Part shown: positions 5,358 through 9,879 of the stretch, piece after piece
Layout: each line of letters opens with the position of its first letter
Numbering within the stretch: the first letter of the stretch is position 1
Source: Bacteroidota bacterium
GTDB taxonomy: Bacteria > Bacteroidota > Bacteroidia > J057
DNA length: 9,879 nt
Assembly (NCBI GenBank): GCA_003696875.1
Contig: RFHL01001234.1
Coordinates: forward strand, 1-9,879
Reading direction: 5' to 3'
Notes under the pieces: model-generated
What the model saw: only the letters and a program-made list of their open reading frames with translations
Databases searched by the model: none
Told to the model about the DNA's origin: nothing
Position numbers and translations under genes: made by a program

Positions 5358-8300
5358 ATGAGTCTTTCTTCTGTAAGCATACGCCGGCCCGTCCTCGCCA
5401 CCGTGATGTCGATCCTGATCGTCCTCTTTGGCATCATCGGGCTGTTTCAGCTGGGTGTCAGGGAGTTTCCCAGCGTGGACCCACCCATCGTCACGGTGAG
5501 CACCAGCTATATCGGGGCCAATGCCGACATCATTGAGTCCCAGATCACCGAGCCGATCGAGGAGTCGGTCAACCGGGTGGCGGGCATCCGCAGCCTGACC
5601 TCGGTGAGCCGCGACGGGCGCAGCACCGTGACGGTCGAGTTTGACCTGGACGTGGACCTCGAAGCCGCCGCCAATGACGTGCGTGACAAGGTCTCGCAGT
5701 CGGTGGGCGAGTTGCCCCCCGATGCCGATCCGCCCGTGGTCTCCAAGGCCGACGCCAACTCCTTTCCCATCATCTTTCTCAACATCAAGAGCGACACCCG
5801 CTCCCTGCTGGAGCTGACCGCTATCGCCGAGAACGTCTTCAAGGAGCGTTTTCAGACCATCCAGGGCGTGAGCGACGTACAGGTTTGGGGCAGCAAGCGC
5901 TACGCCATGCGGCTGTGGATGGATCCTGAGCGGCTGGCGGCCTACCAGCTGACCCCGCTGGATGTGCGCAATGCCCTGCGGCGCGAGAATGTCGAGCTCC
6001 CCTCTGGCCGCATCGAAGGCGATGCGACCGAGCTCACCGTCCGGACCATGGGCCGGCTGACGACTCCCAAGGAGTTTAATGAGCTCATCATCAAGGAGAA
6101 TGGGGGTTCGAAAGTCCGCTTTCAGGACATCGGCCGGGCCGAGCTGGGGCCGGAAAACCTGCGGACCGTCCTCAAGCGGGACGGCATCCCCATGGTGGGC
6201 AACGCCCTCGTGGCCCAGCCCGGTAGCAACAACATTGCCATCGCCGATGCCTTTTACGAGCGGCTGGAGCAGATCAAGAAAGACCTTCCGCCCGACATCG
6301 AAACCGCCATCGGGTTTGATATGACCACCTACGTGCGGGACTCCATTGAGGAGGTGCAGCAGACCATTCTGATCGCCTTCGCGCTGGTGACGCTCATCAT
6401 TTTCCTGTTTCTCCGGGACTGGCGCACGACCTTCATCCCCGTGATCGTGATTCCGATTTCGCTCATCGGCTCCTTCTTCATCATGTGGGCCGCCGGCTTC
6501 ACCATCAACGTGCTCACCCTGTTGGGGGTGGTGCTCGCCATTGGGCTGGTGGTGGATGATGCGGTGGTGGTGCTGGAGAATATTTACGCCAAGATCGAAC
6601 AAGGCATGGATCCGCAGGACGCTGCCCTCAAGGGCTCGGCGGAGATCTTCTTTGCCGTGATTGCCACCACCGTCGCCCTGGCGGCCGTTTTCCTGCCGGT
6701 CATCTTCCTGCAGGGCCTTACCGGCCGGCTCTTTCGTGAGTTTGGCATCACCATCGCGGGGGCGGTGATCATTTCCTCCTTCGTCGCCCTCACCCTCACG
6801 CCCATGCTCTCGGGCCGTATGCTCAAGCGGCGGGAGACGCCGCTCTGGTTCTACCGGGTGACCGAGCCCTTTTTCCTCTGGCTCACCGAAGGCTACCGCA
6901 CCGCCCTGCGGGCTTTTATGCGCTTTCGCTGGCAGGCTTTTCCGCTGATGCTGCTCACCATCGGGCTCATCTTCTGGGTAGGCAGCATGCTGCAATCCGA
7001 GCTCGCCCCCCTGGAGGACCGCAACATGTTTCGAGCGGTAGCCACTGCTCCCGAAGGCTCGACCTTTGAGTATATGGAGGAATATATGAATGAGTTGGTG
7101 GACCTCATTCAGGAAAAGGTCCCGGAAAACCAGGGGATAGTTTCAGTCACCTCGCCCGGTTTTGCCGCCTCTTCTTCGGTCAATTCCGGCTTTGCCTTTA
7201 CCATCCTGTCGCCCTCTGACGAGCGGGACCGCAGCCAGAGCCAGATTGTCGAAGACCTTTCTGGAGAGGTGCGTAAGCTGTCGGGCGCGCGGTCCTTTCT
7301 GGTGCAGCTGCCCACCATCGGGGGTAGCCGCTTTGGGCTGCCGGTACAGTACGTGCTGCAGGCCCCCAACTTCGAGGCCCTCAAGGAGCAACTGCCTGAG
7401 TTTGTGCGCCTCGCCAATGAAGACCCGACCTTTTCGGTCATCGACGTCAACCTCAAGTTCAACAAGCCCGAGCTGCAGCTCTCCATCAACCGGGAAAAAG
7501 CCCGTAGCCTGGGTGTCGCGGTCGAAGACATCGCCCAGACCCTGCAACTCGGCCTCAGTGGTCAGCGCTTTGGCTACTTCATCATGGATGGCAAGCAGTA
7601 CCAGGTGATCGGACAGGTAGATCGTCCTTACCGGGATGACCCCTTTGACCTGCGCACCCTCTACGTGCGCAATCAGACCGGGCAGATGATCCAGATGGAC
7701 AACCTCGTGCAGGTGCGGGAGCAGGTGACCCCCCCTCAGCTCTTTCGCTACAACCGCTACGTCTCGGCCACCGTCTCGGCCAACCTCGCCCCCGGCAGGA
7801 CCATCGGTGACGGCATCGCCGCCATGGACGCCATCGCCGACCGGGCCCTCGATGAGCGTTTCAGCACCGCCCTCTCGGGTGATGCCAAGGAATTTTCCGA
7901 AAGCTCCTCCAGCCTGGTCTATGCCTTTATCCTGGCCATTGTCCTGATCTATCTGGTCCTGGCGGCCCAGTTTGAGAGCTTTCGCGATCCGCTCATCATC
8001 ATGTTTACGGTGCCGCTGGCGCTGGCCGGAGCAGTCATTGCCCTCTGGTATTTTCGTGAGACCCTCAACATCTTTTCCCAGATCGGGATCATCATGCTGA
8101 TCGGGCTGGTCTCCAAAAATGGCATCCTGATCGTAGAATTTGCCAATCAGAAGAAGGCTGCCGGCCTCAGCCGGCGGGATGCCATCATGGAGGCCTCCGT
8201 GGCCCGTTTCCGGCCCATCCTGATGACGAGCTTGTCTACGATTCTGGGCGTCCTGCCCATCGCCCTGGCGTTGGGAGCGGGCTCAGAGAGCCGCGTGTCC

Positions 8301-8450
8301 ATGGGGATTGCGGTGATCGGCGGGATGCTGATCTCCACCCTGCTGACGCTGTTTATCATTCCGGCCATCTATACCTATCTCTCCGAAAAGGAAAAGCAGG
8401 TCTCCAATCTGGATGTGGAGGCCAAACCCGAGGCGGAGGTGGTAGCCTGA
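5358..8450 (+). CDS. RND multidrug efflux pump, HAE-1 (AcrB-like) family
   Basis: This 1030-residue inner-membrane pump is close to AcrB length (1049). ATG 5358 is chosen over the TTG at 5346 because the typical RND N-terminus (SLSSVSIRRPVLATVMSILIVLFG) begins there. TM1 (about 13-31) is followed by a large periplasmic porter domain, then the TM block carrying 'DWRTTFIPVIVIPISLIG' and the proton-relay motif 'GLVVDDAVVVLENI' with D400 and D401. A second periplasmic region follows, then the C-terminal TM block with 'GLVSKNGILIVEFAN' (K920) and 'RFRPILMTSLSTILGVLPIALA'. All the expected relay residues (two Asp and Lys) are present, so a proton-driven export function is likely. The tail (about 20 residues) is acidic and hydrophilic. 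It acts with the adaptor encoded 88 bp upstream and an outer-membrane channel that is not encoded in this window. Substrates cannot be predicted. Confidence 0.96.
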   Translation: MSLSSVSIRRPVLATVMSILIVLFGIIGLFQLGVREFPSVDPPIVTVSTSYIGANADIIESQITEPIEESVNRVAGIRSLTSVSRDGRSTVTVEFDLDVDLEAAANDVRDKVSQSVGELPPDADPPVVSKADANSFPIIFLNIKSDTRSLLELTAIAENVFKERFQTIQGVSDVQVWGSKRYAMRLWMDPERLAAYQLTPLDVRNALRRENVELPSGRIEGDATELTVRTMGRLTTPKEFNELIIKENGGSKVRFQDIGRAELGPENLRTVLKRDGIPMVGNALVAQPGSNNIAIADAFYERLEQIKKDLPPDIETAIGFDMTTYVRDSIEEVQQTILIAFALVTLIIFLFLRDWRTTFIPVIVIPISLIGSFFIMWAAGFTINVLTLLGVVLAIGLVVDDAVVVLENIYAKIEQGMDPQDAALKGSAEIFFAVIATTVALAAVFLPVIFLQGLTGRLFREFGITIAGAVIISSFVALTLTPMLSGRMLKRRETPLWFYRVTEPFFLWLTEGYRTALRAFMRFRWQAFPLMLLTIGLIFWVGSMLQSELAPLEDRNMFRAVATAPEGSTFEYMEEYMNELVDLIQEKVPENQGIVSVTSPGFAASSSVNSGFAFTILSPSDERDRSQSQIVEDLSGEVRKLSGARSFLVQLPTIGGSRFGLPVQYVLQAPNFEALKEQLPEFVRLANEDPTFSVIDVNLKFNKPELQLSINREKARSLGVAVEDIAQTLQLGLSGQRFGYFIMDGKQYQVIGQVDRPYRDDPFDLRTLYVRNQTGQMIQMDNLVQVREQVTPPQLFRYNRYVSATVSANLAPGRTIGDGIAAMDAIADRALDERFSTALSGDAKEFSESSSSLVYAFILAIVLIYLVLAAQFESFRDPLIIMFTVPLALAGAVIALWYFRETLNIFSQIGIIMLIGLVSKNGILIVEFANQKKAAGLSRRDAIMEASVARFRPILMTSLSTILGVLPIALALGAGSESRVSMGIAVIGGMLISTLLTLFIIPAIYTYLSEKEKQVSNLDVEAKPEAEVVA

Positions 8451-8455
8451 GGAGA

Positions 8456-8504
8456 GGTCAGAAGCGAGAGGTCGGACATCGGAAGTCAGAGGTCAGAAGA
8501 CATA
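8456..8504 (+). repeat. Heptanucleotide repeat array, left arm of the convergent intergenic region
   Basis: Seven consecutive 7-mers, GGTCAGA, AGCGAGA, GGTCGGA, CATCGGA, AGTCAGA, GGTCAGA and the more decayed AGACATA, start 5 bp after the pump stop codon. They are the reverse complement of the TCTGACC/TCTGACT units seen in the array at 4133 and in the right arm at 8534. Confidence 0.75.
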
Positions 8505-8556
8505 AAATAGAATGCCTCTGACAGCGCAAGCGATCTGACTTCTCTGTTCTGACTTC
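8484..8556. terminator. Convergent intergenic inverted repeat, possible bidirectional terminator
   Basis: The stretch from 8482 to 8499 is the reverse complement of 8539-8556 at 14 of 18 positions, flanking a ~39-nt AT-containing centre. It lies between the pump stop (8450) and the stop of the opposite-strand MFS gene (8578), where an RNA hairpin could form in both directions. There is no strong T-tract. Confidence 0.4.
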
Positions 8557-8570
8557 TCTCTACTCTGACT
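8534..8570 (+). repeat. Heptanucleotide repeat array, right arm
   Basis: Units TCTGACT, TCTCTGT, TCTGACT, TCTCTCT, then a 2-nt slip (AC) and a third TCTGACT. It ends 7 bp before the MFS stop codon. It is inverted relative to the left arm at 8456-8504. Confidence 0.75.
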
Positions 8571-8577
8571 TCCCCGC

Positions 8578-9840
8578 TCACTCATGCTCCGTCGGCGGGA
8601 CCACTCGTCCCGGGCGGCGCAGCACATAGTAGCTCAGGAAGACCAGCCAGGCGACCACCGTGCTGGCGGCGGCCAGCCAGATGGGGAAGGCCAGGGCCAT
8701 GGTGACCGCATAGCCCCCGATGACCGGGGGCAGGAGTTGGCCCATAGCTCGCACCGATTGCTGCATACCGAGGGTTTCCCCCTGGAGGCGGGCTTCGACG
8801 GAGTTGGACAGAAGGGCCGAGAGGTTGGGGGTGGCCATACCCTGGGCGATGGCCACGAAGGGCACGGCGGCATACAGGCCCAGCGTGGTATCGGGTACCA
8901 GCAACAGCAGGTAGGCAATGACCAGCATCCCCAGTGAAAAGGCTAGGATGGGCACCGGGGCGAAGCGGCTGGAAAGGTAGCGCACCAGCCCGCCCTGGGT
9001 CAGGGCGATCACCACCCCGAGGTAGCTGAAGAGGATCCCGATGTCTTTTTCGTCAAACAGAAACTTGTCGATCAGGTAGATCTGGATAAACTGCGTGAAA
9101 AAGGCAAAACCGAAGGTGAACATGAAGAGGGTCACGAAGATGGTGCGCAAAGCCGGGCTGGTAAAGGCTTTTTTCAGGTTGGCAAAGCCCGCCCAGGGGC
9201 TGATGGAGGTTTCGGGATTGGGATTGGCATGGGTCTCGGGAAAGCGGAAGTAGACCAGCGCCAGGTTGAGTAGTACCAGTGCCGCCGAAAAGAGGAAAGG
9301 CGTGGCATAGGAAAGCCAGGGTAACAGCTCGTCATTGGCGAGCAGGCCCCCGATGGCGGGGCCCACCACAAAGCCCACGCCGAAGGCTACCCCGACCAGC
9401 CCGAAGTTTCGGGCCTTGGCTTCGGGAGTAGAGATGTCTGCTACAGCCGAGTAGATGACCGAGAGATTGCCCGCGGCCAGCCCCGAGAGGCTGCGCCCGA
9501 CAAAGAGCAGCCAGAGGCTGCGGATTTCCACTCCGTAGGCAAATAGCAGGTAGCCCGTCAGCGTCACGAAGAGGCTGGTGAAGAGGACCGGCCGGCGGCC
9601 CCACTTGTCGGACATGCTGCCCAGCAGGGGGGCGCTCAAAAACTGGCAGAAGGGGAAAACGGCCACCAGGTAGCCGTAGATCTCGTTGCGGGTGCCGTCC
9701 AGCACCGAGGCGGCGAGCAGGCCATCAGGCTCCTTGAGGAGCGGGGCGAGGATGGGAATGATGATGGTTACGCCCAGCAGGTCCAAAAAGACCGTCAGGA
9801 AAATGGTGAGAATGGGATTGCGCCGGGGAGTCGTGGCCAT
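8578..9840 (-). CDS. Major facilitator superfamily transporter, drug:H+ antiporter-like (TetA-type)
   Basis: This 420-residue membrane protein reads on the reverse strand; ATG at 9840 is chosen over TTG at 9846 because it gives the normal short cytoplasmic N-terminus (MATTPRRNP). TM1 carries 'FLDLLGVTIIIPILAPLL' with a membrane Asp (D20), typical of the Tet/DHA1 group. MFS motif A 'GSMSDKWGRRPVL' lies between TM2 and TM3 (about 74-86), motif B-like 'GRSLSGLAAGN' in TM4 (about 115-125), and the antiporter motif C 'GVAFGVGFVVGPAIGG' in TM5 (about 150-165). The length and hydrophobic pattern fit 12 TM helices, with a polar loop around 205-220. It is expected to export a small molecule in exchange for protons from the inner membrane, without partner proteins. 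It converges tail to tail with the RND operon, so the two are separately transcribed. Substrate unknown. Confidence 0.92.
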   Translation of the reverse strand: MATTPRRNPILTIFLTVFLDLLGVTIIIPILAPLLKEPDGLLAASVLDGTRNEIYGYLVAVFPFCQFLSAPLLGSMSDKWGRRPVLFTSLFVTLTGYLLFAYGVEIRSLWLLFVGRSLSGLAAGNLSVIYSAVADISTPEAKARNFGLVGVAFGVGFVVGPAIGGLLANDELLPWLSYATPFLFSAALVLLNLALVYFRFPETHANPNPETSISPWAGFANLKKAFTSPALRTIFVTLFMFTFGFAFFTQFIQIYLIDKFLFDEKDIGILFSYLGVVIALTQGGLVRYLSSRFAPVPILAFSLGMLVIAYLLLLVPDTTLGLYAAVPFVAIAQGMATPNLSALLSNSVEARLQGETLGMQQSVRAMGQLLPPVIGGYAVTMALAFPIWLAAASTVVAWLVFLSYYVLRRPGRVVPPTEHE

Positions 9841-9864
9841 AAGCAATGTTGAGGTGAGGCGGGC

Positions 9865-9872
9865 CCAAGATA
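9865..9872 (-). promoter_or_regulatory. Possible -7 promoter element for the MFS gene
   Basis: The reverse strand reads TATCTTGG, one fixed position away from TAnnTTTG, ending 24 bp before the ATG at 9840. The window ends too close to look for the -33 element. Confidence 0.3.
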
Positions 9873-9879
9873 CGATACA

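Noticed and set aside
5352..6995. 547-aa open frame on the minus strand inside the pump gene
   Set aside because: It is antisense to a strongly conserved RND coding frame and its translation is His/Gly/Arg-rich with no recognisable domain, as expected of a GC-rich shadow frame.
8456..8570. CRISPR array
   Set aside because: The repeats are 7 nt, adjacent and degenerate, with no spacers of uniform length.

Overview
This 9.9-kb window is GC-rich, protein-dense bacterial DNA. It most likely comes from a member of the Bacteroidota. The clues are a match to the phylum's -7 promoter motif (TAnnTTTG) directly in front of one start codon, starts that mostly lack a Shine-Dalgarno sequence, a lipobox-type lipoprotein, and an efflux pump whose N-terminus looks like those of this phylum. 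I cannot name a genus. No RNA genes, CRISPR array, insertion sequence or phage genes were seen.

Layout. (1) Positions 2-889 (+): a YwqG/DUF1963 protein whose 5' end lies outside the window. (2) Positions 918-2961 (+): a lipoprotein that looks like a distant relative of GH67 alpha-glucuronidases. Its frame is broken by a 67-bp insertion flanked by two near-identical 28-nt direct repeats (2353-2380 and 2420-2447), so it now reads as a 528-residue product plus a detached C-terminal fragment. (3) Positions 3070-3915 (+): a SirB1-type transglutaminase-like protein behind a consensus Bacteroidota promoter, possibly leaderless. (4) Positions 4196-8450 (+): a two-gene tripartite efflux module, made of a membrane-fusion adaptor and an RND (HAE-1 type) proton-driven pump, without its outer-membrane channel. 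(5) Positions 8578-9840 (-): a convergent 12-TM major facilitator drug-type transporter.

The right half reads as an export cluster: a periplasm-spanning RND pump and a single-component MFS transporter ending tail to tail. Non-coding DNA on both sides of the RND operon carries degenerate heptanucleotide repeats (TCTGACC/TCTGACT family), including a perfect 14-nt inverted repeat copy. The genes are ordinary families; the unusual points are the repeat-associated frameshift, the odd N-terminus of the GH67-like lipoprotein, and the heptad repeats that bracket the efflux operon. I did not find convincing evidence for a wholly new biological system.
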